In this document: positions 17,897 to 26,659 of the stretch, piece by piece | How the letters are laid out: each line of letters opens with the position of its first letter | Numbering within the stretch: the stretch's first letter is position 1 | Assembly: GCF_040215105.1 (NCBI RefSeq) | Contig: NZ_CP157875.1 | Coordinates: 1,355,501-1,419,500 of the forward strand | Direction of reading: 5' to 3' | Origin: Aeromonas veronii | GTDB taxonomy: Bacteria > Pseudomonadota > Gammaproteobacteria > Enterobacterales > Aeromonadaceae | Length of the DNA: 64,000 nt | Position numbers and translations under genes: made by a program | Notes under the pieces: generated by a model | Seen by the model: the letters and a program-made list of their open reading frames with translations, nothing else | The model's database searches: none | Told to the model about the DNA's origin: nothing

Positions 17897-20560
17897 ATGA
17901 ACTTGAAACATTCTCTGTTAGCCATTGCCATGTCTACCGTTTTTACCGCCCAGGTACAGGCAGCCGATACCGCCAAGCAAGCCGTGATCGATTCCATCGC
18001 CAATAACCTCGTCGTCAAGTACGAAGTGGTGACCAACGATGGTGCCGGCGCCGGTCTGGATTGCCAGGCGCTCGGCTCCGAGTGGGCGAGCTGCGGGGTG
18101 GCCAAGCTGCACCTGACCAACACGGGTGCCGACGTCACCTCCAAGGACTGGAGCATCTATGTCTCCTCCATCCGCCGCATTCAGCGTGTCGACAACGATC
18201 AGTTCACCATCACCCACCTGACCGGTGACCTCTATCGCCTCTCGCCGACCGACAAGTTCCAGGGCTTTGCCAAGGATGCGACGGTCGAAGTGCCCATGGT
18301 GGTGGAGTACTGGGTACTGTTCGAAACCGACATCATGCCGAGCTGGTACGTGACTGCCGAGGGCGCCGAGCCCAAGGTGATCGCCAGCATGAGCAACATC
18401 AACGACGCCACCACCTACGAAAAACCGATGCCGGCGGATGGCTGGAAGCGCACCAAGGATGACAACAACATCCTGATGAACAGCGAGACCCGTTTCGCCG
18501 CGAACCAGACCAGCACCCTGCTGCCCGCCAGCAAGATCGATGATCGCATCCTGCCGACCCCGCACAAGCAGGTGGTCAAGGCCGGCCCTCAGGTCGATCT
18601 GTCCACCATCAAGCTCAATGCGCTGGACTTGCCGTCCGACCGCGCCGACGTCATCAAGGCTCAACTGACCAAGCTGGGTGTTACCCTCTCCGACACCGGC
18701 TATCCAGTGACCGTCAAGCTCGGCAGCAAGAACAAGCAGGCCGAAGGGTATGACATGACCATTGGCCAGAAGGGCGCAGTGATCCAGGGGCACGATGTCC
18801 AGGGGGCCTTCTGGGGGGCGCAGTCCCTCATCTCCCTGCTCGGGGTGGATGACAAGAAGGTCAGCCAGATGGTGGTCGAGGATGCACCGCGCTTCGAATA
18901 CCGTGGCATGCAGACCGACGTGGCTCGCCACTTCCGCGACCCGGCAACCCTGAAGAAGCTGATCGACCAGATGTCCGCCACCAAGCTCAACACCCTGCAC
19001 TTGGGCTTGACCAACGATGAAGGCTGGCGCATCGAGATCCCGGGGCTGCCGGAGCTGACCGACGTCGGTGGCGAGCGTTGCCACGATCTCACCGAGACCC
19101 AGTGCATCCTGCCGCAGCTGGGCTCAGGCCCCGGCAGCGACAACCAGGGCACCGGCTTCTACAGCAAGGCCGATTACATCAACTTGGTACGCTATGCCAA
19201 GGCGCGCGGCGTGACCGTGATCCCCGAGATCAACATGCCGGCCCACGCCCGTGCCGCCGTGGTCTCCATGGAAGCCCGCTACAAGCGTCTGATGGCGGAG
19301 GGCAAGGAAGTCGAGGCGAACCAGTATCGCCTGACCGATCCGGCCGATACCTCCAACATCACCTCGGTCCAGTTCTACGACAAGATGTCCTTCATCAACC
19401 CCTGCCAGCCGGGTGCCGCCACCTTCGTGGCCAAGGTGATGGATGAAGTGGCCAAGATGCACCAGGACGCCGGTCAGCCGCTGACTGCCTGGCACTACGG
19501 TGGTGACGAGGCGAAGAACATCATGCTGGGCGGTGGCTATCAGGATCCCAACACCACCAAGAAAGAAGAGCTGGTGGCCTGGAAGGGCAACACCGACTGG
19601 AGCAAGCAGGACAAGCCGTTCGGCAAGTCCCCCCTGTGCCAGAAGATGATCGATGACGGCAAGATCAAGGACGTGGCCGAGCTGCCTGTCTACTTCGCCA
19701 AGGAAGTGAGCGAGATGGTCAAGGGCCACGGCTTCTCCACCCTGCAGGCGTGGGAAGATGGCCTTAAGTACGCCAAGGATGCCAGCGTCTTCGCCACCGA
19801 GAAGACCCGGGTCAACTTCTGGGAAACCCTCTACTGGGGTGGCTTCAACGAGGCGATGAAGTGGGCGCACAACGGCTATGACGTGGTGCTCTCCAACCCG
19901 GATTACCTCTACTTCGACTTCCCGAACGAGGTACACCCGGCCGAGCGTGGCTACTACTGGGCCACCCGCTTCAACGATACCCGCAAGGTGTTCGCCTTCG
20001 CGCCGGAAAACCTGCCGCAGAACGCCGAGACCTCGGTGGACCGCGATGGCAACGCCTTCGTCGCCAAGGGTGATCAGGAGCCGATCAAGTTCAAGGGGAT
20101 CTCCGGTCAGCTGTGGAGCGAGACGGTGCGTACCGATGCCCAGTACGAGTACATGGTCTACCCGCGCATCTTCTCCGTGGCCGAGCGTGCCTGGCACAAG
20201 GGCGGCTTCGAGCTGGACTACGTGAAGGGCCGTGAGTTCTCCGGTGCCACCAAGTTCGTCAACAAGGCGACCCTGAACAAAGAGTGGAACCAGTTCGCGA
20301 ACCTGCTGGGCCAGCGTCAGCTGCCGAAACTGGATCAGGCCGGGGTGGAATACCGCCTCTCCGTACCGGGTGCCAAGGTTGTCAACGGCGTGCTGGAAGC
20401 GAACGTGGATCTGCCGGGTCTGCCCATCCAGTACAGCCTGGATGGCAAGAGCTGGAGCGCCTATGACGCCGCGGCCAAGCCGAGCGTGACAGGCAAGGTC
20501 TACCTGCGTACCACCAGCTTCGATGGCAAGCGCACCAGCCGCGTCACCGAGCTGAACTGA
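17897..20560 (+). CDS. Beta-N-acetylhexosaminidase (chitobiase), glycoside hydrolase family 20
   Basis: This enzyme splits chitobiose and short chito-oligomers into GlcNAc. The 887-residue precursor has a signal peptide ending at QVQA (about residue 22), an N-terminal carbohydrate-binding CHB_HEX domain, the GH20b domain, and the catalytic barrel with the acid/base pair Asp537-Glu538 in WHYGGDEAKN, followed by a small C-terminal Ig-like domain. It lies directly after nagE on the same strand, where E. coli has nothing comparable, so GlcNAc released outside the cytoplasm meets its transporter from the neighbouring gene. Possibly co-transcribed with nagE. The gene is often named chb or hex. Confidence 0.95.
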   Translation: MNLKHSLLAIAMSTVFTAQVQAADTAKQAVIDSIANNLVVKYEVVTNDGAGAGLDCQALGSEWASCGVAKLHLTNTGADVTSKDWSIYVSSIRRIQRVDNDQFTITHLTGDLYRLSPTDKFQGFAKDATVEVPMVVEYWVLFETDIMPSWYVTAEGAEPKVIASMSNINDATTYEKPMPADGWKRTKDDNNILMNSETRFAANQTSTLLPASKIDDRILPTPHKQVVKAGPQVDLSTIKLNALDLPSDRADVIKAQLTKLGVTLSDTGYPVTVKLGSKNKQAEGYDMTIGQKGAVIQGHDVQGAFWGAQSLISLLGVDDKKVSQMVVEDAPRFEYRGMQTDVARHFRDPATLKKLIDQMSATKLNTLHLGLTNDEGWRIEIPGLPELTDVGGERCHDLTETQCILPQLGSGPGSDNQGTGFYSKADYINLVRYAKARGVTVIPEINMPAHARAAVVSMEARYKRLMAEGKEVEANQYRLTDPADTSNITSVQFYDKMSFINPCQPGAATFVAKVMDEVAKMHQDAGQPLTAWHYGGDEAKNIMLGGGYQDPNTTKKEELVAWKGNTDWSKQDKPFGKSPLCQKMIDDGKIKDVAELPVYFAKEVSEMVKGHGFSTLQAWEDGLKYAKDASVFATEKTRVNFWETLYWGGFNEAMKWAHNGYDVVLSNPDYLYFDFPNEVHPAERGYYWATRFNDTRKVFAFAPENLPQNAETSVDRDGNAFVAKGDQEPIKFKGISGQLWSETVRTDAQYEYMVYPRIFSVAERAWHKGGFELDYVKGREFSGATKFVNKATLNKEWNQFANLLGQRQLPKLDQAGVEYRLSVPGAKVVNGVLEANVDLPGLPIQYSLDGKSWSAYDAAAKPSVTGKVYLRTTSFDGKRTSRVTELN

Positions 20561-20580
20561 TAGCCTTTAATCCATAACGC

Positions 20581-20608
20581 AAGGTGGGTCGCAAGACCCG
20601 CCTTTCCC
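20581..20608 (+). terminator. Terminator after the hexosaminidase gene
   Basis: A 10-bp stem AAGGTGGGTC/GACCCGCCTT (one wobble) with a GCAA tetraloop and a short T-run. Confidence 0.8.
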
Positions 20609-20695
20609 AAGGGCGGTGGCCATCGGGCTTGGGAAAGGTTGACTGTGCGTGTGAGCCTTTGTTGTGTGTGTATTGTCTGTTTTTCATCACTTGTG

Positions 20696-20721
20696 ACCCC
20701 GCCTCGTGCGGGGCTTTTTTT
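20696..20721 (+). terminator. Second terminator upstream of glnS
   Basis: Stem CCCCGC/GCGGGG with loop CTCGT and seven T residues. It stands about 90 bases after the first terminator; no gene lies between them, so it is either a backup or the end of an unrecognised short transcript. Confidence 0.85.
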
Positions 20722-20897
20722 CACCTGTGCCTGCCATGACTCACCTCTCCTTCGGTTTTAACGCGCCAATACCCAGGAATGGCCAAATTCAGGTTGAGAC
20801 AGGGCGCGTTATGAGGGATCATATCCGGCTTGACGGCGGGGGGATGAGGGTGCCAGCCGGCACAACTTCCGCCAGTGACGCATTTTTGAGGTGAGCC
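20722..20897 (+). other. glnS upstream region with long-range inverted repeat
   Basis: The region between the last terminator and glnS carries TAACGCGCC (20759-20767) and GGCGCGTTA (20803-20811), a 9-base perfect inverted repeat separated by 35 bases. It could close a stem in the glnS leader or be a pair of protein sites. No clear promoter was identified. A direct ribosome binding site (GAGGTGAG) precedes the glnS ATG. Confidence 0.5.
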
Positions 20898-22559
20898 ATG
20901 AGCGAGGCGAGCAGCCCAACCAACTTTATTCGTCAGATCATTGATGAAGATCTGGCCAGCGGTAAGCACAAGAGCGTGCATACCCGTTTTCCGCCCGAGC
21001 CGAACGGTTATCTTCACATCGGCCACGCCAAGTCCATCTGCCTGAACTTCGGCATCGCCCGCGACTATCAGGGCCAGTGCAATCTGCGCTTCGATGACAC
21101 CAACCCGGCGAAGGAAGACATCGAGTTCGTGGAGTCCATCAAGCAGGACGTGCAATGGCTCGGCTTCCAGTGGAATGGCGAGATCTGCTACTCCTCCGAC
21201 TATTTCGACAAGCTGCACGGCTATGCCGTCGAGCTCATCGAGAAGGGGCTGGCCTATGTGGACGAGCTCACGGCCGAGCAGATGCGCGAATACCGTGGCA
21301 CCCTGACCAGCCCGGGCAAGAACAGCCCGTTCCGCGACCGCAGTGTCGAAGAGAACCTGGCCCTGTTTGCCAAGATGAAGAACGGCGAGATGGCCGAGGG
21401 CAGCGCCTGCCTGCGCGCCAAGATCGACATGGCATCCCCTTTCATCGTGATGCGCGATCCCGTCATCTACCGTATCAAGTTTGCTCACCACCACCAGACC
21501 GGTGACAAGTGGTGCATCTACCCGATGTATGACTTCACTCACTGCATCTCGGACGCCCTGGAGGGGATCACCCACTCCCTGTGCACCCTGGAGTTCCAGG
21601 ACAACCGCCGTCTGTATGACTGGGTGCTGGACAACATCAGCATCGACTGCCACCCCCGTCAGTACGAGTTCTCTCGTCTGAACCTCGAATACACCGTCAT
21701 GTCCAAGCGCAAGCTGAACCTGCTGGTGACCGAGGGGCACGTGAGCGGTTGGGACGATCCGCGCATGCTGACCGTCTCCGGCCTGCGTCGCCGTGGCTAC
21801 ACTCCGGCCTCCATCCGCGAGTTCTGCAAGCGCATCGGCGTGACCAAGCAGGACAACATCGTCGAGATGGGCATGCTGGAAGCCTGCATCCGTGAGGATC
21901 TCAACGAGAACGCCCCGCGCGCCATGGCCGTGCTGCACCCGTTGAAAGTGGTGATCGAGAATCTGCCCGCCGATGAGGTGCTCATTGCACCGGCTCACCC
22001 GAGCAATGCTGAGATGGGCACGCGTGAACTGACCTTCAGCCGCGAGATCTTCATCGATGAAGCGGACTTCAAGGAAGAGGCCAACAAGCAGTTCAAGCGT
22101 CTGGTGCTGGGCAAGGAAGTTCGCCTGCGCAACGCCTACGTGGTCAAGGCTGAGCGGGTCGAGAAGGACGCGGATGGCAAGGTGACCTGCGTCTACTGCT
22201 CCTATGACCCCGAGACGCTCGGCAAGGATCCGGCCGATGGCCGCAAGGTGAAGGGGGTGATCCACTGGGTTAGCGCCACGCACTCTCTGCCGGCAGAGAT
22301 CCGCCTCTACGATCGTCTGTTCAAGGTCCCGAACCCGGGTGCCGAGGATGACTTCGAAGCGGCCCTGAACCCGGACTCTCTGGTCGTCATCGAGGGGGCC
22401 CGTGTCGAGGCTTCCCTGAAAGAGGCCAAGCCGGAGTTTGCCTACCAGTTCGAGCGTGAAGGTTACTTCTGCGCCGACAACAAGCTCTCCAGCCCGGAGC
22501 ACCTGGTGTTCAACCGCACTGTGGCGCTGCGGGACGTCTGGGGCAAGGCCGAAGGCTGA
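20898..22559 (+). CDS. glnS: Glutaminyl-tRNA synthetase
   Basis: GlnRS charges tRNA-Gln directly with glutamine. The 553-residue class I synthetase carries the HIGH signature as [15 protein letters not shown] (about residues 34-48) and the KMSKS-type loop VMSKRKLN, with the C-terminal anticodon-binding beta barrels after about residue 340. Length matches E. coli GlnRS (554). The location next to the nag genes and fur matches E. coli. Confidence 0.99.
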   Translation: MSEASSPTNFIRQIIDEDLASGKHKSVHTRFPPEPNGYLHIGHAKSICLNFGIARDYQGQCNLRFDDTNPAKEDIEFVESIKQDVQWLGFQWNGEICYSSDYFDKLHGYAVELIEKGLAYVDELTAEQMREYRGTLTSPGKNSPFRDRSVEENLALFAKMKNGEMAEGSACLRAKIDMASPFIVMRDPVIYRIKFAHHHQTGDKWCIYPMYDFTHCISDALEGITHSLCTLEFQDNRRLYDWVLDNISIDCHPRQYEFSRLNLEYTVMSKRKLNLLVTEGHVSGWDDPRMLTVSGLRRRGYTPASIREFCKRIGVTKQDNIVEMGMLEACIREDLNENAPRAMAVLHPLKVVIENLPADEVLIAPAHPSNAEMGTRELTFSREIFIDEADFKEEANKQFKRLVLGKEVRLRNAYVVKAERVEKDADGKVTCVYCSYDPETLGKDPADGRKVKGVIHWVSATHSLPAEIRLYDRLFKVPNPGAEDDFEAALNPDSLVVIEGARVEASLKEAKPEFAYQFEREGYFCADNKLSSPEHLVFNRTVALRDVWGKAEG

Positions 22560-22564
22560 TCGTC

Positions 22565-22592
22565 AAAGGGCAGGGGAGACCTTGCCCTTTTT
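22565..22592 (+). terminator. Terminator of glnS
   Basis: Stem AAAGGGCA/TGCCCTTT with a ten-base loop and a T5 run, five bases after the stop codon. Confidence 0.8.
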
Positions 22593-22609
22593 GACTGGAT
22601 GATGGATGC

Positions 22610-22638
22610 AAAAAAGCCAGCGCTAAGCTGGCTTTTTT
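22610..22638 (-). terminator. Bidirectional terminator between glnS and fur
   Basis: Stem AAGCCAGC/GCTGGCTT with loop GCTAA, six A residues on the left and seven T residues on the right; it can end fur on the minus strand and back up glnS. Confidence 0.9.
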
Positions 22639-22658
22639 TATGGGTGGTGGCGAGAGGA

Positions 22659-23087
22659 TCACTCCTCGTGCTTGCACTCACCGGAGGCGCAGTGGCCGTA
22701 CAGATAGAGGCTGTGGTTGGTCAGCCGGATGTTGTGGGCCTTGGCGATGTCCCGTTGACGCTGCTCGATGACCTCGTCGGAGAACTCGATCACCTTGCCG
22801 CAATCGAGGCAGACCAGGTGGTCGTGGTGCTCCTGGGTTGCCAGCTCGAACACCGACTTGCCCCCTTCGAAGTGGTGGCGGGTGACGATGCCGGCATCAT
22901 CAAACTGGTTGAGGACGCGATAGACGGTGGCGAGACCGATCTCTTCACCCTGATCGATCAGTCGCTTGTACAGATCTTCCGCACTGGTGTGCTGGCAGTC
23001 CGGCTGTTGCAGGATTTCCAGGATTTTGACGCGGGGCAAGGTGATCTTGAGCCCGGCCTTTTTCAATGCTTGGTTGTTGTCAGGCAT
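22659..23087 (-). CDS. fur: Ferric uptake regulator Fur
   Basis: Fur represses iron-uptake genes when loaded with Fe(II). The 142-residue protein has the N-terminal winged helix (about 1-85, with IGLATVYRVLNQFDDAGIV as the recognition helix region) and the C-terminal dimerisation domain with the metal-rich segment TQEHHDHLVCLDCGKVIEF containing the CxxC pair, plus a second Cys-containing tail near CASGEC. Length is typical (148 in E. coli). It is oriented with fldA, ybfE and ybfF, which in E. coli are its neighbours too, but a DUF4442 gene on the other strand is inserted between fur and fldA. Confidence 0.98.
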   Translation of the reverse strand: MPDNNQALKKAGLKITLPRVKILEILQQPDCQHTSAEDLYKRLIDQGEEIGLATVYRVLNQFDDAGIVTRHHFEGGKSVFELATQEHHDHLVCLDCGKVIEFSDEVIEQRQRDIAKAHNIRLTNHSLYLYGHCASGECKHEE

Positions 23088-23323
23088 GTTCTATTTATTC
23101 GCATTCTCGAAGGTGTGGTTATTCTGATTGACTGCCGCTGGAATGGCAACCACGAACTCGCTTGGCCTGTCATTATAGGTCGTAGCGAGGGGAAAAATAA
23201 ACCCAGTGAATCAAGGGCTTTAGCCATCCTTTTCCCATCATGGATAAATCTTGCCCGGTGAGGGCCGGGCTTGCTCATGAAGGAAATGTTGATAAGATGT
23301 AACTTTCTTCATTATCTGGTCGG

Positions 23324-23818
23324 ATGAGATCCATGGATTGGCTTTTTGGCAACGCAGCCTGGGTGCGTCGCGCCCTCAACGCCTGGCCCCCCTTCTGGGG
23401 CGCGGGGATCAAGATAGAGATCCTCAGCGATGACTTTCGTTTCTGTCGTGTCACCCTCAAATCCCGTTGGTGGAACAAGAACGCGAACCGGACCCAGTTT
23501 GGTGGCAGCATGTTTGCCATGACGGACCCCATCTACCCGCTGATGCTGATGGGGCATTTCAAGAACCGTTACTACGTCTGGGATAAGGCGGGCAGCATCA
23601 ACTATATCAAGCCGGGCAAGGGGATGCTGGTGGCCGAGTTCAACCTGACCGATGCCAAACTGGCTTCCATCGTGGCGGCGACCGAGGGGGGCGACAAACA
23701 CTTCCCCGAGTTCGAGGTACAGGTTCAGGACAGGAGGGGCGAGCTGGTGGCCCAGGTTCAACGCGTCCTCTATGTCAGATCCAAGCCGGAGTACAGGACG
23801 GTCAGCCAGGACTCGTGA
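23324..23818 (+). CDS. DUF4442 family (hotdog-fold) protein
   Basis: The 164-residue protein belongs to the DUF4442 family, which has a hotdog fold and is thought to include acyl-CoA thioesterases. Visible family features are the NRTQFGGSMFAMTDPIYPL segment (the hotdog helix) and YYVWDKAGSINYIKPGKG. An internal ATG three codons later (23333) is an equally possible start; neither has a strong ribosome binding site. It stands alone on the plus strand between fur and fldA. The substrate is unknown. Confidence 0.82.
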   Translation: MRSMDWLFGNAAWVRRALNAWPPFWGAGIKIEILSDDFRFCRVTLKSRWWNKNANRTQFGGSMFAMTDPIYPLMLMGHFKNRYYVWDKAGSINYIKPGKGMLVAEFNLTDAKLASIVAATEGGDKHFPEFEVQVQDRRGELVAQVQRVLYVRSKPEYRTVSQDS

Positions 23819-23833
23819 GGAATGGCACACAAG

Positions 23834-23862
23834 CAACAAGGGCCCCGATGGGGCCCTTGTTG
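23834..23862. terminator. Long GC-rich hairpin between convergent DUF4442 gene and fldA
   Basis: A perfect 13-bp stem CAACAAGGGCCCC/GGGGCCCTTGTTG with loop GAT lies between the two convergent stop codons and would serve as a bidirectional terminator, although the T-runs are interrupted. Confidence 0.8.
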
Positions 23863-23876
23863 TGGGAGGAGATGGA

Positions 23877-24401
23877 TCAGGCCAGTTCGCCCAGATTCAG
23901 CTCGTCGTGCAACTGCTTGCACCAGCCCTTGACGCGCTCGGCGGTCAGCTCGGGCTGGCGATCCTCGTCGATGCCGAGGCCGACGAAGTGCTTGTCGTCC
24001 ACCAGGGCCTTGGAGGCTTCAAATTCGTAGCTCGCGGTCGGCCAGTTGCCGATGACGATGGCGCCCTTGGCTTCGACGATGTCACGCAGGGTGCCCATGG
24101 CGTCGAGGAAGTACTCGGCGTAGTCTTCCTGATCGCCGCAGCCGAAGATGGCTACGAGCTTGTTGGTGAAGTCGATCTCTTCCAGCTCGGGGAAGAAGTC
24201 ATCCCAGTCGGCCTGGGCCTCGCCGTAGTACCAAGTCGGGATACCGAACATCAGCAGATCGAAGCTGTCGATGTCGGCCTTGCTGCTCTTGGCAATGTCA
24301 CGGACTTCAATCAGTTGTTTGCCCAGTTCTTTCTGGATCATCTTGGCGACAGCTTCGGTATTACCGGTATCGCTGCCGAAAAACAGACCTACACTAGCCA
24401 T
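23877..24401 (-). CDS. fldA: Flavodoxin I
   Basis: FldA is the FMN-containing electron carrier that serves enzymes such as biotin synthase, IspG/IspH and activating enzymes of radical proteins. The 174-residue protein has the phosphate-binding loop GSDTGNTEAVAKM (about residues 9-21), the FMN-flanking aromatic segments TWYYGEAQADW and CGDQEDYAEYF, typical of long-chain flavodoxins. It precedes fur in the same direction, as in E. coli, where the pair links flavodoxin supply with iron control. Confidence 0.97.
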   Translation of the reverse strand: MASVGLFFGSDTGNTEAVAKMIQKELGKQLIEVRDIAKSSKADIDSFDLLMFGIPTWYYGEAQADWDDFFPELEEIDFTNKLVAIFGCGDQEDYAEYFLDAMGTLRDIVEAKGAIVIGNWPTASYEFEASKALVDDKHFVGLGIDEDRQPELTAERVKGWCKQLHDELNLGELA

Positions 24402-24441
24402 AGTGTTTAGTTACCCGTATTTGGTGTTGATGCTTAACGGT

Positions 24442-24738
24442 TCAGATTGCGATGCCTGCTGCAAAAGCAGACTCAATCTGTTGCTTCAGGATAGATTGGA
24501 TCAGCTCGGCTCGGCTGACGTTCTGTTGCAGCGCAAGTTGGTTCAGGCGCTCCAGCAATTCGGCCTCCACCTTTAACTCAACCCGTTTCAGACCGTTCTC
24601 CCGATCGCGCTTGAGCTGGTTGCGCTTGTTGATCTTGAGCTGGGTCTCACGGGGGAGTGGATTGGTCTTCGGCCTGCCGGGGCGCTTCTCATTGGCGAAC
24701 AGATCCAGTGTTGTTCGATCAGTTTGCTGTTTGGCCAT
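24442..24738 (-). CDS. ybfE: YbfE-like small DNA-binding protein (LexA-regulated family)
   Basis: The 98-residue protein is basic, with a disordered Lys/Arg-rich N-terminus and a C-terminal ribbon-helix-helix-like segment (VELKVEAELLERLNQLALQ onward). It resembles YbfE, annotated in E. coli as LexA-regulated. I looked for a LexA box (CTGT-N8-ACAG) immediately upstream and found none, so SOS control is not supported here. It lies between fldA and a DUF2788 gene in the same direction and is probably co-transcribed. The function is unknown. Confidence 0.85.
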   Translation of the reverse strand: MAKQQTDRTTLDLFANEKRPGRPKTNPLPRETQLKINKRNQLKRDRENGLKRVELKVEAELLERLNQLALQQNVSRAELIQSILKQQIESAFAAGIAI

Positions 24739-24758
24739 ACATCACAGATGAAAAGTAG

Positions 24759-24980
24759 TTAGCCGATCCCTGAGCCTTCCCAGCCCATTTCGATCAGCCC
24801 CTTGGCGACAAAACCCGCGCAACCCAGAAACAGAACCAGCCAGACGATGAGACGCCCGAAACGGGGCACGTTGCCGCGTTTGAGCACGTCTTGAATGGCC
24901 AGACCAATCAGCAGGAAGATGGCCACGAAGAACAGCTTCAGGCCCAGACTCTCGATGAGATCGATATGTTCACTCAGCAT
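24759..24980 (-). CDS. DUF2788 small membrane protein
   Basis: The 73-residue protein has two membrane helices (about residues 14-31 and 43-62) separated by a short basic loop (KRGNVPRFGR). It matches the DUF2788 family of small inner-membrane proteins in this genomic position in Aeromonas and Vibrio relatives. It is 20 bases upstream of ybfE, same strand. No function is known. Confidence 0.82.
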   Translation of the reverse strand: MLSEHIDLIESLGLKLFFVAIFLLIGLAIQDVLKRGNVPRFGRLIVWLVLFLGCAGFVAKGLIEMGWEGSGIG

Positions 24981-25035
24981 GGATTGCGCACACTCCTTAT
25001 GACGGGCGCACTATATCACAAAGGATTTGAAACTG

Positions 25036-25818
25036 TTAACCGCCTGTGGACAGGAAATCCACAACCAATTTATTGAACAAAACCGGTTTTTCGGCGTGCA
25101 GCCAATGGCCGGTGCCGGCGATGCCCCGGGCCTTGGCGGCCGGGAATTGGGCAGTCACCGTGTCCGTGTATTCGGGCAGCACATAGTCAGACTCCCCCCC
25201 CTTGATAAACAGGGTCGGCCCCTCGAAGCGGGTCTCACTGTCCGGCCAGCCCATGATGTTGGCGTAGTTGTGCTCGAGCGCTGGCACGTTGAAACGCCAT
25301 CCCCAGCCAGCATCCTTCTTGGCAAAGGATTTGAGCAGGAACTGGCGCACCCCGGAGATCTCGATGTGTCGGGCCAGCACGGCCTCGGCCTCGCTGCGGC
25401 TCTGGGGTGGACTGGTCAGGGTGGCGTTCAGACCGGCAAACACGTTTTTGTGGCGAGCATGGGGATAGGCGACCGGGGCTATATCGGCCACCACCAGCCG
25501 ATTGACGCGCGTCGGCGCCTGCTTGGCGACCTGCATGGCGACCTTGCCGCCCATGGAGTGGCCCACGATGGCCACCTGCGCCAGATCCAGATGGTCCAGC
25601 AGGGCGAGCACGTCGGCGGCCTGCTGGGGGTAGGTCATCTCGTCTGAATGGAAGGAGGAGCCGTGGTTGCGGAGATCGACACTGATGACGCGAAACTGTT
25701 CACTCAAGGGGCGCGCCAGCAGGCCCAGGTTGTCCAGACTGCCGAACAGGCCGTGGATCAGTACGACCGGAGCGCCTTGGCCCTGATCCTTGAAATTCAA
25801 ACATGGATTCTGTTGCAA
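25036..25818 (-). CDS. ybfF: Alpha/beta-hydrolase YbfF (esterase/thioesterase)
   Basis: YbfF in E. coli is a carboxylesterase with activity on acyl-CoA and malonyl-CoA. The 260-residue protein has the oxyanion segment VVLIHGLFGSLDNLG (about 17-31), the nucleophile elbow GHSMGGKVAM, and the terminal catalytic His in GTGHWLHAEKP. Length and position next to seqA match E. coli. It is transcribed away from seqA. Confidence 0.95.
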   Translation of the reverse strand: MQQNPCLNFKDQGQGAPVVLIHGLFGSLDNLGLLARPLSEQFRVISVDLRNHGSSFHSDEMTYPQQAADVLALLDHLDLAQVAIVGHSMGGKVAMQVAKQAPTRVNRLVVADIAPVAYPHARHKNVFAGLNATLTSPPQSRSEAEAVLARHIEISGVRQFLLKSFAKKDAGWGWRFNVPALEHNYANIMGWPDSETRFEGPTLFIKGGESDYVLPEYTDTVTAQFPAAKARGIAGTGHWLHAEKPVLFNKLVVDFLSTGG

Positions 25819-26023
25819 AATGACATCCTCTCGGTCGATGGCGCTATCGCCAGATTTTTAATGCGTTGAAAGAAAAGGATTTCATTCTTTCGTGGGAATT
25901 TTTTTGTGGTTTTTTTTCAAAAAAATTGCCCCGGGATCGGTTATCAGTGCGGGGGATCACACATCTGGTTGCGCATTATGCCGTATTCTCCATGAGATTC
26001 ATGCACATCTGCCAGCCCCTTGC

Positions 26024-26052
26024 TTGGGCTGCCGGGTTTGCCTATGTATAAT
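26024..26052 (+). promoter_or_regulatory. seqA promoter
   Basis: TTGGGC at 26024-26029 and TATAAT at 26047-26052 are separated by an optimal 17-base spacer, 38 bases upstream of the seqA ATG. Confidence 0.75.
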
Positions 26053-26089
26053 CGCCGCATCCGAACTTCGACGAGCCCAGCGCATCCCT

Positions 26090-26602
26090 ATGAAAACCAT
26101 CGAGCTTGATGACGATCTCTACTTCTTTATCGCGAGCCAGACCCGACACATCGGCGAGAGTGCGTCCGATATTCTGCGTCGCCTGCTGGAGCAACCCGGT
26201 GAACGAGCGCCGGCTCCCAAGGCCGTGGCACCGGCCCAGCCTCTGCCCCAACTGGTGGCAGATGCACAAGGATTGCAGGCCCTGCTCGATGCCGGAGCCC
26301 TGCAACAGGAAGAGAAGTCCATCAACCGCTTCATGCTGGTGCTGAGTACCCTCTATCGGGACAACCCGGAAGGCTTTACCCAGGCCACCGAGATCAAGGG
26401 GCGCAAGCGCGTCTATTTCTCCCGGGATCCGGAAGCGCTGCGGGCCAGTGGCAGCACCACCAAGCCCAAGCAGGTGCCGGATACCCCGTTCTGGGTCATC
26501 ACCAATACCAACACCAGCCGCAAACAGAACATGGTGGCCCAGCTGATGAACAGCATGGGGTATGACGAGAGCCTGACGGCTCGGGTGTGCGCAGCGGTTT
26601 AA
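26090..26602 (+). CDS. seqA: SeqA, negative modulator of replication initiation
   Basis: SeqA binds hemimethylated GATC sites, sequesters oriC after initiation and organises newly replicated DNA. From the ATG at 26090 the product is 170 residues, beginning [14 protein letters not shown] as in E. coli; in-frame upstream extension is not conserved. The N-terminal oligomerisation part (about 1-35) is followed by a variable linker and the C-terminal DNA-binding domain ([16 protein letters not shown]). Its presence implies Dam methylation in this organism. It precedes pgm as in E. coli. Confidence 0.96.
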   Translation: MKTIELDDDLYFFIASQTRHIGESASDILRRLLEQPGERAPAPKAVAPAQPLPQLVADAQGLQALLDAGALQQEEKSINRFMLVLSTLYRDNPEGFTQATEIKGRKRVYFSRDPEALRASGSTTKPKQVPDTPFWVITNTNTSRKQNMVAQLMNSMGYDESLTARVCAAV

Positions 26603-26659
26603 CGGTTCACTGATTCCAGGCCTTGCCCGGCAAGGCCGCCATCTTGCAAGGAAAACGCC

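Noticed and set aside
24442-24980. LexA box controlling ybfE
   Set aside because: The best candidate has CTGT and ACAG arms 14 bases apart instead of 8, so it does not fit the LexA site.
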